Below, piece after piece: positions 34,855 through 44,330 of a stretch of DNA of 64,000 nt. Position numbers and translations under genes: made by a program. A model generated the notes under the pieces. That model saw only the letters and a program-made list of their open reading frames with translations, ran no database searches and had not been told where the DNA came from. Each line of letters begins with the position of its first letter. Position 1 is the stretch's first letter. Where the stretch lies: NCBI GenBank assembly GCA_047630275.1, contig JBLHVN010000002.1, forward strand, positions 620,001-684,000. Direction: 5' to 3'. Origin of the DNA: GCA-2720865 sp047630275. GTDB lineage: Bacteria; Bdellovibrionota; Bacteriovoracia; Bacteriovoracales; Bacteriovoracaceae.

Positions 34855-35937
34855 CTACACTCCTGAGATTTCTAGATACTTAGCGTGATCAGAATCTCTG
34901 CTTTCAAATTCGTTTGTTATTATTTTTTTCAATCTTCTCGTTAAAACGGTATCAAGCTGGGCACCCCTTTCCATTAAGTTCTTAAAAAAAGAGTTCGCAT
35001 CTCCTTTTTCAAACTTAAGATCATGAAAAGGAAGCCGATTATTTACAAAGATAATCAAACCTTCTAAGTCTGTAATTTCCCCTTCTCTTAATCCTAAGGG
35101 AAACCCTTTACCATTGATTTTTTCATGGTGTGATTCAATAAAGTGAATCAATCCAGGATTAGATATCCTGTTACTGAAAAAGTTAAAAGCTCTCTTTGAG
35201 CTTTCCCTTGTATGATTAAGAAAGATTTTCTTCTCAACATCACTTAAAGAATCTTCCCATGCCTTTCCATTTTTTCTTTCATTTTCGAGGGCCGATATTA
35301 GATTAGTACTCAATGTAACTTCATCTAAGCTGCAGTCAAAAAGAAACGAGATATGATATAAGTCTTTTAAGAGATTAATATCTAAATAGCCGACAACTAT
35401 CGAAAGACAAACAAGCATAGACCCAATTACACTTGATCGCTTAAAGAGCTCCGTGCTTGATTCAAATAGAAGGTCTTCTTCTTTTTCTGAAAATGAATAA
35501 AAGGTTTGAGCGCAAACAAAAGCGACATCAAGCATGCCAACTTCCTCTTCTGTATTCCAATAACCTTTACTTAACCACTCTATAATCTCACTTCGAATCT
35601 CTGCCTTATCAGCTTCTTCCTCTGATTCAACGAATGATTTGAATAACTCAAGACCTATAGAACAATAATGCTCATTGATCTGTGGTTCTATTTCTAAAGT
35701 TTTATTGGCCTTCAAGAATTTGTTTAAATAACTTTTTTGAATCCAGTCACCAGAATTAAATAAATTAATTTTCTTTCCACTGCTCATCGTCCAAAAAATT
35801 TGGCCAACAGAAAAATGCATTTCCATAATATTTAAAACCAAAGGCTTTGATTCAACAGAATTCATTTTATGAAACTCTGTTGACTCCTCTTCGTCTTCCA
35901 AAAGAAAGTTTGCATTTTCTGACTGATTTTTGCTCAT
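34855..35937 (-). CDS. Degenerate HD-GYP domain protein
   Basis: 361 residues. The C-terminal half aligns by pattern to HD-GYP domains: ESHHEKINGKGFPLGLREGEIT (HHE at about 269-271) matches HHExxDGxGYPxGLxGxxI. The metal-binding HD is replaced by FD at SFLFDCSLDE (about 199-200), and the last Asp cluster reads IIFVNNRLPF. It is therefore probably inactive as a c-di-GMP hydrolase and may bind nucleotide or protein partners instead. The N-terminal 180 residues are unrecognised. ATG 35937 is preferred to a GTG that overlaps the GAGGTG ribosome site. It is the first gene of a two-gene unit with the coiled-coil protein. Confidence 0.72.
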   Translation of the reverse strand: MSKNQSENANFLLEDEEESTEFHKMNSVESKPLVLNIMEMHFSVGQIFWTMSSGKKINLFNSGDWIQKSYLNKFLKANKTLEIEPQINEHYCSIGLELFKSFVESEEEADKAEIRSEIIEWLSKGYWNTEEEVGMLDVAFVCAQTFYSFSEKEEDLLFESSTELFKRSSVIGSMLVCLSIVVGYLDINLLKDLYHISFLFDCSLDEVTLSTNLISALENERKNGKAWEDSLSDVEKKIFLNHTRESSKRAFNFFSNRISNPGLIHFIESHHEKINGKGFPLGLREGEITDLEGLIIFVNNRLPFHDLKFEKGDANSFFKNLMERGAQLDTVLTRRLKKIITNEFESRDSDHAKYLEISGV

Positions 35938-36078
35938 AAGATAATACACCTCATGATCTTTTCGGGTTTTAAGTATATAGAATTAATGAAATCTTTATTT
36001 AAAAAGATAAGGGAACAAAGTATTTCCCTCTAGTATCTAGAGGGCTTTACTCGGGAATAGAACCTATTGATTCTAGGT

Positions 36079-37056
36079 CTAAACTTGGTTTGGATTAAAG
36101 CATCTATAGGCGTGATCTTCACTTAACTCAGTTACTGGAGGATAAGCGCCTCTACATTCGTCAGTTGCATTCCAACATCTTGGATGAAAATGACAACCAG
36201 TTGGTGGATTCATTGGACTAGGAATGTCACCTTCTAGAATAATCCTGTCCTGATTCACGTTCGGGTTAGGATTAGGAATAGCTGAGAATAATGCTTTAGT
36301 ATAAGGATGCCTTGCAGCCCCATAGAGCTCACTAGACTTTGCTACTTCAACCATATTTCCGAGGTACATTACAGCAACTCTATTTGATATATATTCAACA
36401 ACCTTTAGATCATGAGCGATAAAGAGATAAGTTAGACCTAAATCTTTTTGTAGGTCCATCATCAAGTTCACAACTTGAGCCTGGACTGAAACATCAAGAG
36501 CAGAAACGGGCTCGTCACATACGATGAACTCTGGCTCTACAGCAAGGGCCCTAGCAATACAGATTCTCTGACGTTGTCCACCAGAGAACTCATGGGGGTA
36601 TTTATTTAAAGCGTCTGATGGAAGCTGAACCTGATCAAGAAGCTGAAGAAGCCTTTTCTCACGTTCTTCCTTTCCCATGAAGAGCTTATGAATTTCCATA
36701 GGCTCAGCTAGAATTCCACCTACAGTCATTCTTGGATTAAGAGAGGCATATGGATCTTGAAAGATAATCTGCATCTTTCTTCTCATCTCTCTCATGCCGT
36801 CTTTATCAAGAGCTGTGATATCAGTTCCATTAAACTTCACTTCACCAGAAGTTGGTTCAATTAGCCTAAGAAGTGAACGCCCTAAAGTTGTTTTCCCACA
36901 ACCAGACTCTCCAACAAGTCCTAAGGTCTCACCTTTTTTAATCTTAAAGCTCACGTTGTTGACGGCACTTACGGCACCAACTTCACGACCAAAAATCCCT
37001 CCATTGATTGGAAATCTTTTTGTTAAATTATTTACTTCAAGAATATATTCACTCAT
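36079..37056 (-). CDS. oppF: Oligopeptide ABC transporter ATP-binding protein OppF
   Basis: 325-residue cytoplasmic ATPase of the peptide importer. Walker A is GESGCGKTT, the signature is FSGGQRQR, Walker B is FIVCDEPVSALD. The C-terminal oligopeptide-transporter extension has PTGCHFHPRC, the Cys-rich 4Fe-4S-type motif of this family. ATG 37056 (MSEYIL) is chosen over upstream codons by homology and a GAGAG purine site. Last gene of the oppABCDF operon (17-base gap to oppD). Confidence 0.93.
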   Translation of the reverse strand: MSEYILEVNNLTKRFPINGGIFGREVGAVSAVNNVSFKIKKGETLGLVGESGCGKTTLGRSLLRLIEPTSGEVKFNGTDITALDKDGMREMRRKMQIIFQDPYASLNPRMTVGGILAEPMEIHKLFMGKEEREKRLLQLLDQVQLPSDALNKYPHEFSGGQRQRICIARALAVEPEFIVCDEPVSALDVSVQAQVVNLMMDLQKDLGLTYLFIAHDLKVVEYISNRVAVMYLGNMVEVAKSSELYGAARHPYTKALFSAIPNPNPNVNQDRIILEGDIPSPMNPPTGCHFHPRCWNATDECRGAYPPVTELSEDHAYRCFNPNQV

Positions 37057-37073
37057 TTTATTTTCTCTCTTAT

Positions 37074-38066
37074 TTAGCTTAAAGGATGAAAGCAAGCGGC
37101 ATCGTGACCAGGACTGATTTCGCGGAGCACTGGCTCCCCTTCACTCCCTCGGCACTTATCTGTTACATTTTTACATCTGTCTTGAAAGTTACAACCATCA
37201 GGAAGATCAAATAATGAAGGAACCATACCCTCAATAGTTGGAAGCCTCCCCTTGGCCGCACCAGATGTTGAATCAAAAGATGGAATAGATTCCATCAGAC
37301 CTTTTGTATAAGGATGCTGAGGGTGATTAAAGAGAGTCTTAACATCAGCCCTCTCAACAATTTGCCCACAATACATAACGGCAACATCATCACAGGTTTC
37401 AGCAACAACACCAAGATCATGGGTAATCATGATAATCCCCATTCCTAGTTCTTTTTGAAGCTTGTTCATAAGCTCTAAGATCTGTGCTTGGATCGTAACG
37501 TCTAGTGCAGTCGTAGGCTCATCAGCAATCAAGATATCTGGCTCACAGGCCAAAGACATTGCAATCATAACTCTTTGTCTCATTCCACCTGAAAGCTGGT
37601 GAGGGTATTCAGTTACTCTTTGCTCAGGGGAAGGAATCCCCACAAGTCTTAGCATTTCAACTGCTTTTTCTTTTCTTTGTTCTTTAGATAATTCACTTTG
37701 ATGAAGTTCAATCACTTCTTCAATCTGATTTCCCACTGTAAAAACAGGGTTCAATGAAGTCATTGGCTCTTGAAAGATCATGGCAATCTTATTCCCACGA
37801 ATTCTTCTCATTTCATCAAAAGGAATTTCAAGAAGGTTCTCACCTCTATAATCAATAGTCCCGTTAGCTATTCTACCTGGAGGAGTAGGAATTAGGCGCA
37901 TGATTGAAAGTGCTGTAACTGACTTTCCTGAACCTGATTCACCCACAACACCTAGAGTTTTTCCCTTGAAGACTTCAAGATTAACTCCATTAACTGCACG
38001 GATACGACCTCTATCGGTATTAAACTCAACACATAGGTCTTTGATTTCTAAAATTTTCTCTGCCAT
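37074..38066 (-). CDS. oppD: Oligopeptide ABC transporter ATP-binding protein OppD
   Basis: 330 residues. Walker A GESGSGKSV, signature LSGGMRQRV, Walker B ILIADEPTTALD, and the C-terminal DGCNFQDRCKNVTDKC motif of the peptide-transporter ATPases. It forms the nucleotide-binding heterodimer with OppF. AGGA is placed before ATG 38066. Within the operon it follows oppC by 31 bases. Confidence 0.94.
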   Translation of the reverse strand: MAEKILEIKDLCVEFNTDRGRIRAVNGVNLEVFKGKTLGVVGESGSGKSVTALSIMRLIPTPPGRIANGTIDYRGENLLEIPFDEMRRIRGNKIAMIFQEPMTSLNPVFTVGNQIEEVIELHQSELSKEQRKEKAVEMLRLVGIPSPEQRVTEYPHQLSGGMRQRVMIAMSLACEPDILIADEPTTALDVTIQAQILELMNKLQKELGMGIIMITHDLGVVAETCDDVAVMYCGQIVERADVKTLFNHPQHPYTKGLMESIPSFDSTSGAAKGRLPTIEGMVPSLFDLPDGCNFQDRCKNVTDKCRGSEGEPVLREISPGHDAACFHPLS

Positions 38067-38097
38067 TAAGCAATTCCTGTTAAATTCAAGTTAAAGT

Positions 38098-38967
38098 CTA
38101 CTTACCTTTTAGCTTAGGATCAAGTGCGTCACGAAGAGCATCACCTAAAATATTCAGCGAGAGGACCACAATCCACATGGCCAAAGTCGCTGCGGCCAAT
38201 TGCCACCAAACACCTCTGGCTAACTCAAGCTTCGCATCATCAATCATCGTTCCCCAACTAGGTCTTCCTTGAACACCAAGGCCTAAGAAGGAAAGAATAA
38301 CCTCAGCCTTAATGGCCGTTTGAAACTGAAGAGAAAAGTTAATGATAACAATATGAAGTACGTTTGGAAGGATATGAAGAAATAGCTTTCTAAAGTCCCC
38401 ACCGCCAATGGCAGCCGCTGCATGAACGTACTCTCTATCCTTATGACGAATCACTTCACCTCTTATAAGGCGGCAAAGCCCAACCCAAGAGGTAAGACCT
38501 AGGGCCAAGTAAATGGCCACGAGCCCTTTTCCAAGGATAAAGGTAATTGCCACAAGAAGCATAATATAAGGAATCGATGTAAAGGTTGTATAAAACCAAA
38601 CGATAAATTCATCGATCTTACCACCGAAGTAACCTGCAGTTGCTCCGAGAGTCACCCCGATTACCATAGAGATTAATGCCGTTACAAGGCCAATAGACAT
38701 GGCAACTTCAGTACCTTTAACCATCTTATCAAAGACGCTTCTACCAAAGATATCTAAGCCAAAGATATGCTCACCTGAAGGTGGAGCGTAGGAAGGCCCT
38801 ACTTCTTTCGCCCAATCAGCGCCAACAAAGCCTAAGGCCGAAGCAATGGCCAAGATGGCGTAAACAATAACGACTGACAAACAAAGCATAGCCAGTTTAT
38901 CACGAGTTAGTTCGCTAAAAGCGTGTTGCCACAAAGATTTAGATTTTTGAGTTTTAGTTTCAGACAT
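38098..38967 (-). CDS. oppC: Oligopeptide ABC transporter permease OppC
   Basis: 289-residue inner-membrane permease with about six helices. The first is near residues 27-48, followed by a periplasmic loop (GPSYAPPSGEHIFGLDIFGRSVFD, typical of OppC/DppC) and the EAA loop GGGDFRKLFLHILPNVLHIV that contacts the ATPases. One-base overlap with oppB (TAATG) implies coupled translation. Confidence 0.94.
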   Translation of the reverse strand: MSETKTQKSKSLWQHAFSELTRDKLAMLCLSVVIVYAILAIASALGFVGADWAKEVGPSYAPPSGEHIFGLDIFGRSVFDKMVKGTEVAMSIGLVTALISMVIGVTLGATAGYFGGKIDEFIVWFYTTFTSIPYIMLLVAITFILGKGLVAIYLALGLTSWVGLCRLIRGEVIRHKDREYVHAAAAIGGGDFRKLFLHILPNVLHIVIINFSLQFQTAIKAEVILSFLGLGVQGRPSWGTMIDDAKLELARGVWWQLAAATLAMWIVVLSLNILGDALRDALDPKLKGK

Positions 38968-39908
38968 TACTTCAACCTCACTCTAGGATCTACTAGCGTA
39001 TACATCACATCCGTCAAAACGGAGAAGATGATATAGGCAACAGAAATTAAAATAGTCATGGCCTTCACAACAGGAAAGTCCGACGAGTTAATAGCACTAA
39101 GTACAATCCCACCAAGTCCTGGAATTGAGAAAAAGGTCTCTAAAAGAAGAGCCCCTAGAATCAAGAAAGGGATCTGGATAATCACGTAAGTGATAATAGG
39201 AATCATGGCATTCTTAAGAACATGTTTAAACATAATCATATTCTCACTAAGGCCTTTCGCACGGGCAGTTCTCACATAGTCTTGGTAGATCTCATCAAGG
39301 ATGATTGTTCTATAAAATCGAACATCAGGCCCAATTCCGAGCATTACCCAGATCAACACAGGAAGAATCACGTAAGGAATAAAGTAAGGAAAACCAAACT
39401 CATATCCGGAAATTTCAAAGAGACCTAGCTTAAAAGCAAAGAACCACTGTCCAAAAAGAATGTAAGCTAATGAAGAGATACTCATCATAGTTACACATAA
39501 AAAGACAATAGTACGGTCAAGCATTGTTCCTCTAAAGAAAGCAACAAAGAGTGAAATCGAAATACTTAAAAATGTTGAGATAATAAAAGCAGGAATTGAC
39601 AGTGTTAAGGAAGGAATAGCTCCTGCCTTAATCATTTCAATGATCTCCTGCTTTGTAGACCAAGACCTCCCGAAATCAAAGGTAAATGCTGACTTAACAA
39701 CATCAAGATACTGAAGGAACCAGGGCCGATCAAGGCCAAGCTCTCTTCTGAGATCTTCCATTTGACTTACACTAGCATGCTTTCCGAGCATGATAAGTGT
39801 TGGGTCGGGACTAACCAAATTAAACAATACGAAAATAATCAGACAGACTCCCAGTAGAACTGGAATAACGTAAAGAAGTCGTCTGATTATATAGGCCCAG
39901 ATATTCAT
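38967..39908 (-). CDS. oppB: Oligopeptide ABC transporter permease OppB
   Basis: 313-residue inner-membrane permease: the N-terminus IIRRLLYVIPVLLGVCLIIF, ELGLDRPWFLQYLDVV and the EAA loop ARAKGLSENMIMFKHVLKNAM are typical of OppB/DppB. About six transmembrane helices. The ATG at 39908 has no strong ribosome site but lies only four bases past the oppA stop, so it probably depends on coupling. Confidence 0.94.
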   Translation of the reverse strand: MNIWAYIIRRLLYVIPVLLGVCLIIFVLFNLVSPDPTLIMLGKHASVSQMEDLRRELGLDRPWFLQYLDVVKSAFTFDFGRSWSTKQEIIEMIKAGAIPSLTLSIPAFIISTFLSISISLFVAFFRGTMLDRTIVFLCVTMMSISSLAYILFGQWFFAFKLGLFEISGYEFGFPYFIPYVILPVLIWVMLGIGPDVRFYRTIILDEIYQDYVRTARAKGLSENMIMFKHVLKNAMIPIITYVIIQIPFLILGALLLETFFSIPGLGGIVLSAINSSDFPVVKAMTILISVAYIIFSVLTDVMYTLVDPRVRLK

Positions 39909-39912
39909 TTAA

Positions 39913-41694
39913 TTAAAATTTCTCCAAAAGCTTTTTCTTCTGATCAAGATCAACTCTTAAGTAAGATCCTTGTCCAGCTTCAAAGTCAGTAGACATGTAG
40001 TTCTTAAGCCAACCGTTTACAACTGTATAAGATTGTCTGTGAACTCCATAGATCCATGGCATTTCTTCAGCTGCGATTCTGTACATTTTTTCATAAAGAG
40101 CTGTTCTCTCTGGAGAATCTTGCATAGTAGCTGCTGAAGCGAAAAGCTTATTAAATTCTGGATTATTATATCCTGAACCGTTTGCTCCTGGAGACCTGTT
40201 TGGACCATAAAGAAGTTGTAGGAAGTTTTCAGCATCAGGATAATCAGCACCCCAAGCAATTCCATAAAGATCTACATTTCTGTTTGTAATTTTCTTTTGA
40301 AGCTCAGGCCATGGATTAGTGATCACGTTGATCTTAATTCCAATTTGAGCCATTTGTTTCTTAAAGAACTCTCCGGTCTGACGTGAAGTCGTTGAAGAAG
40401 GACAATCATAAGAAATCTCTGGAAGCCCTTCACCATTTGGGTAACCCGCTTCAGCTAGAAGTTTCTTAGCTGCTGCAATATTAGCAGGAGTTCCTGTACC
40501 TCTATAAGGGTTCTTGTAGTTAGGGATATGACCAGCAATTCCTGGAGGAACAACTGATTGAGCTGGCATGGCCGTGTTGTTGTAGAAAAGCTTATTTGAC
40601 TCATCTACGTTGTATGCAAGGCTCATTGCTTGACGAAGCTTTGTATTATTAAAAAGCTTTTTGTCGTGATTATAAGCTGTGTAAGTCACATCTAAAGATG
40701 GAGTTACTGAAAGCCTTACACCTTTTTCAACAAACTTAGGATCTAAGTTCTTAGCGTCAGGAATAGCAGCTTCGAAGTTGTCTTTAGGAACACTGATGTA
40801 TTCAACTTTACCTTTTTGGAAGTTTAACCAACGAGGCTGACTTTCAACGATAATATTAACAACAATCTTATCAACTAGAGGAAGTGTTTTTCCACAGTCT
40901 GCCATATAGCCTTGAGCCTTAAGCTCTGGACTTCCGTCACATGGGTACTTCTTCTCTCTAAAGTTTTTGTTTTTTGTATAAGTGATTCTATTACTTTGCT
41001 CAAAACGTGGAAGAACAAATGGACCAGTTCCTACAGGATGGTTTAAGAATTCTTCTCCGTACTTTTCAACAACTTCTTTTGCAACAGCAAATGTGAATGG
41101 CATGGCCAGTGAATAAAGAAACTGAGGAAAGCTTTTCTTAAGTTTAAACTGAAGAGTGTATTTACCAGTCGCTTTTAGACCTTCAACTTCATCAGAATAA
41201 TCAGCCTTTGGAAGTTCAGCGTATTTTGCTCTCCACTCGTCAAGACCTACAATCTTACCATCAAGAAGCCAGTATCCAAGACCTTGAAGCTTTGGATCAG
41301 CAAGACGCTTGATTGAGTAAACAAAGTCTTCTGCTACAAGCTCACGACCCTTACCATTAGTAAAAGCAGCGTCGTCATGAAACATAACACCTTTTTTAAT
41401 TTGAAATGTATAAGTAAGCCCGTCAGCAGAAACTGTTGGCATACTTTCAGCAAGGTTTGGCTTTAGAGTATAAGGTCTTTTTAGGTAGTGATACTCTAAA
41501 AGTCCCTCGTAAACTCTAGCAACTTCGTTGCTTGAATAACGGTCATTAGAATAGATTGGATCCATTCCTTTTACTTTTGAACTAACGGCTAGATTAAGGA
41601 CACTTTCATTAGAAGCTGTTTTCTTTGTGCAACTAACTACAGTGGCAAGGAGCAGGCCGATGATCAGGGTTTGAAAGATCTTGATCTTTTTCAT
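39913..41694 (-). CDS. oppA: Oligopeptide ABC transporter substrate-binding lipoprotein OppA
   Basis: 593-residue binding lipoprotein (SBP family 5). Signal and lipobox: MKKIKIFQTLIIGLLLATVVSC. Family patterns include GTGPFVLPRFEQSNRITYTKN, RQAMSLAYNVDE and YPNGEGLPEISYDC, then YGIAWGADYPDAENFL near the C-terminus. First gene of oppABCDF, with an AAAGGA site six to seven bases before ATG 41694 and a palindrome in the leader. The complete five-gene importer suggests peptide uptake as a nutrient source. Confidence 0.95.
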   Translation of the reverse strand: MKKIKIFQTLIIGLLLATVVSCTKKTASNESVLNLAVSSKVKGMDPIYSNDRYSSNEVARVYEGLLEYHYLKRPYTLKPNLAESMPTVSADGLTYTFQIKKGVMFHDDAAFTNGKGRELVAEDFVYSIKRLADPKLQGLGYWLLDGKIVGLDEWRAKYAELPKADYSDEVEGLKATGKYTLQFKLKKSFPQFLYSLAMPFTFAVAKEVVEKYGEEFLNHPVGTGPFVLPRFEQSNRITYTKNKNFREKKYPCDGSPELKAQGYMADCGKTLPLVDKIVVNIIVESQPRWLNFQKGKVEYISVPKDNFEAAIPDAKNLDPKFVEKGVRLSVTPSLDVTYTAYNHDKKLFNNTKLRQAMSLAYNVDESNKLFYNNTAMPAQSVVPPGIAGHIPNYKNPYRGTGTPANIAAAKKLLAEAGYPNGEGLPEISYDCPSSTTSRQTGEFFKKQMAQIGIKINVITNPWPELQKKITNRNVDLYGIAWGADYPDAENFLQLLYGPNRSPGANGSGYNNPEFNKLFASAATMQDSPERTALYEKMYRIAAEEMPWIYGVHRQSYTVVNGWLKNYMSTDFEAGQGSYLRVDLDQKKKLLEKF

Positions 41695-41711
41695 GAGTCA
41701 ATCCTTTGTAA

Positions 41712-41727
41712 TGGACTTAAAAGTCCA
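41712..41727. promoter_or_regulatory. Palindrome in the oppA leader
   Basis: TGGACTT-AA-AAGTCCA, a perfect 7-bp arm inverted repeat with a 2-nt centre, just upstream of the oppA ribosome site (AAAGGA near 41705). It could be an operator or a leader hairpin. Confidence 0.45.
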
Positions 41728-41865
41728 AGGTTTAAAAATAATTTTGCCAAGACCATCATTGGTTAACATACTGTCGGCAGCAGGTTTGAATCAGGCAAGT
41801 TTAGTGTATATATATAAAAAAACAGGGAATTGCCAAGGTTTTAGGCTATTTTGGTCGTCGCGGCA

Positions 41866-42594
41866 TTATTGATTATTACACTGACGATGGATCAATGAGA
41901 GAGAAAAAGGCTGCCTCGATCCTCTTCTTCGCCGTTTATCGATTAAAATGAAATTTATTTTCCTATAATACGATGAGTTAGCCCGAGCATTGATTACAAA
42001 CTTATGATTTGAATCAAAAGGAAACTCAACCTTCAGGCCCTCTGCGTCTTCACTAAAAGCAAAAGCATGCCTTGCGCCTTTATGACATTGACCCTTCACA
42101 CAGGAATAGTCCCCTATTCGAACCATGTGAACCGTCTTTAAAAAGACACTCATCTTAATAAGGACCTTTTTTAACTGGGCCAGCTCTTCTTCTCGCTTCT
42201 CTGCTTTTGCAGCACGAGAGAGTCTTTTAAAAAAGTTCCCCCCAATCGCCACATTAGAATCAATGGCCTCCTTGAAACCTAACTGGAGAACTTCTTCACC
42301 ATGCAAGGGAAGCTGAAGACCGAGCAACCATTCCTGTTCTTTTAACTTAAAAAGATTTTCATAGCTAAAGACGTACTTTCCGTCCGCAGAGGCAATCCGC
42401 CCCTTTCCACTACCTGAGAGGCATAGGGCTTTAAAGGGTTTTTGAGGTTTTGTCGTCTTTGTATGTGAGCAGCCTCCGAACAAAAGCGCTGCTCCTAGAA
42501 GGATCGGTACTATTTTGAAGCTGGTAAACGGCGTAAGCTTTCTAAGTTTGAAATCGCCTTCATCACTTCGTCTGTTTCTGATTGAACCTTGCAA
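41866..42594 (-). CDS. Lipoprotein of unknown function
   Basis: 242 residues. A basic N-region of about 28 residues precedes the hydrophobic stretch KIVPILLGAALLFGGC with a lipobox Cys (about residue 42). The mature part is not recognised; it has a Cys pair in YSCVKGQC and ends in a basic stretch (KRRRRGSR). TTG 42594 with GAGG about ten bases upstream is the only ordinary start; it gives an 85-base overlap with the TPR gene, unusually long. A shorter start, ATA near 42516, would fit the stop of the TPR gene but is non-canonical and lacks a ribosome site. Confidence 0.65.
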   Translation of the reverse strand: MQGSIRNRRSDEGDFKLRKLTPFTSFKIVPILLGAALLFGGCSHTKTTKPQKPFKALCLSGSGKGRIASADGKYVFSYENLFKLKEQEWLLGLQLPLHGEEVLQLGFKEAIDSNVAIGGNFFKRLSRAAKAEKREEELAQLKKVLIKMSVFLKTVHMVRIGDYSCVKGQCHKGARHAFAFSEDAEGLKVEFPFDSNHKFVINARANSSYYRKINFILIDKRRRRGSRQPFSLSLIHRQCNNQ

Positions 42595-44330
42595 TGCTTT
42601 AACGCCTCGTTATAGAACTTTCTAGCTTGCCCATATTTCTTGAGCCCTTCATAGATTATAGCCAGGTGCTTAGTGATGACAACATCTGTCTTAACCAATT
42701 CCCATGCTTTCTTTATCTCAACAAGGGCCATTTCTAGATTTCCCGTTTTATAATAATACCAACCAAGTGAATCTCTAATAAATCCATCTTCAGGCTTAAG
42801 TTCGACAGCTTTTTTAATATAAGCAAAAGCCTTATCGAGCTCAGTATTTTGTTCTAATAATGAATAGCCTAAGAAATTAAGGGCGTGAGCATTGTTTGGG
42901 TTCTTGGCCAAGAGTTGTTCAATAACCACTCTAGACTCTTCAAACTTTCTCACCTTTTCATAAAGAGAAGCGAGGTAATAATCATGATTCTCAGTATAAG
43001 CTTTTTTCTCTCTTATTTCATTCATAAGACCTATGGCCTTCATAAAGTCTTTTTTCTCTTCATGGTAACTCGCTAGCATAACCTTAAGTTCGACAGCCAG
43101 TTCCTCATGCTTCTTAGAACTCGTCTTAACAAATTCTTCAAACCGACCAAACTCTTCTTCTTTTTCAAGGGCCATGGCGCTTAAGATTTGAGCCATTTGA
43201 ATATGGCTGTCATGAAAGAGTGCGCTTTGAGATTCGATCTTATTAAAGTAACCAATCGCAACTTCATACTCTTCCGTCTGTAAGAAGAGTGATCCTAGAT
43301 AATAAAGAACCTTATCGCTGTCTGGCATAGCGACTAGAACTTCTTTAAAAATCCCAATTGCGTTATCGTACTGCTTCTTATCAGTATAAAGAATTCCTAG
43401 CCTAACTTTTAAGTTAAGATCATCTGAATCTAGACTTGAGAGCCTCTCAGCGTAATCAATGATATTTTCATAATCCTCAGTCGCAAACTTTAGCTGAACA
43501 ATTCTCGTAAGAACGGGATAGCTCGTAGGGTTTTTGACTAAGAACTTCTCATATACCTTTTTGGCCTTCTTGAAGTTTTCCTTTTCTTCGTACAGAAGAC
43601 CTAAGGCCACTGCTGATTGATAAAAACTCGGGTCTTGCTTAAGCGAGTTCTTAAAATCCTTCATCGCTAAGCTTCTTTTCTCTCGGTTCAAGTTTATCTT
43701 TCCAAGATAATAAGAAAAGATGCCATTCTTAGGCATTCTCTTTTGACAGCTATTTAAAAGATTAACGGCTTTTTTATAGTCACTATCTAAAGCATAGGCC
43801 TTTCCTAAAAAGACGCAGGCTTCTTCAGATTTAGGATTAAACTTAACCACTTTTTCATAAGTCTTTAACGCTAAAGCACCCTGGTCCATGGCCGTATAAA
43901 CTCCACCAAGAATAAGCCCAGTTGTCTCATCCTTAAACTTCTCTTCAACAAAGATCTCTTCAAGGTAGGTCTTAGATTCCACTAACTTTCCCACACGGAT
44001 CAGTTCAATGGCGTATTTCTTTTTTAGATAAAGATCCTCTGGAGCGAGCTTTAAGACATACTTAAAGAGAAAGGCCGCAGTAGCTGCGTCGCCCCTAATA
44101 GAAGCATCGTTCGCCTTTATATAAAGGTCTGTTGCTAGATACTCCCTTGATTCTGGAGATGACTTCATGGCCTTATCGGTTAGAGCGTCCATCTCTTTTT
44201 CTGCTGACTCAATGCTATGGACAGTTACCTCTTGAACTTGCTCAGTAACTTCTTCAGGCTCACTCTTTAGAGAGCTACAAGCCGTAAACATAGACATTAT
44301 TAAAGCGATCAAAATAAGGTTTTTACTCAT
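42510..44330 (-). CDS. TPR-repeat lipoprotein
   Basis: 606 residues. Signal peptide and lipobox: MSKNLILIALIMSMFTAC. The rest is built of roughly 34-residue tetratricopeptide repeats, for example KSEEACVFLGKAYALDSDYKKAVNLL, SFYQSAVALGLLYEEKENFKKAKKVYEK and HALNFLGYSLLEQNTELDKAFAYIKKA; I count at least ten. Such proteins scaffold outer-membrane or secretion machines. ATG 44330 has AAGG six bases upstream and restores the lipoprotein signal. The downstream lipoprotein gene overlaps its 3' end, so both are likely in one unit. Confidence 0.88.
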   Translation of the reverse strand: MSKNLILIALIMSMFTACSSLKSEPEEVTEQVQEVTVHSIESAEKEMDALTDKAMKSSPESREYLATDLYIKANDASIRGDAATAAFLFKYVLKLAPEDLYLKKKYAIELIRVGKLVESKTYLEEIFVEEKFKDETTGLILGGVYTAMDQGALALKTYEKVVKFNPKSEEACVFLGKAYALDSDYKKAVNLLNSCQKRMPKNGIFSYYLGKINLNREKRSLAMKDFKNSLKQDPSFYQSAVALGLLYEEKENFKKAKKVYEKFLVKNPTSYPVLTRIVQLKFATEDYENIIDYAERLSSLDSDDLNLKVRLGILYTDKKQYDNAIGIFKEVLVAMPDSDKVLYYLGSLFLQTEEYEVAIGYFNKIESQSALFHDSHIQMAQILSAMALEKEEEFGRFEEFVKTSSKKHEELAVELKVMLASYHEEKKDFMKAIGLMNEIREKKAYTENHDYYLASLYEKVRKFEESRVVIEQLLAKNPNNAHALNFLGYSLLEQNTELDKAFAYIKKAVELKPEDGFIRDSLGWYYYKTGNLEMALVEIKKAWELVKTDVVITKHLAIIYEGLKKYGQARKFYNEALKHCKVQSETDEVMKAISNLESLRRLPASK

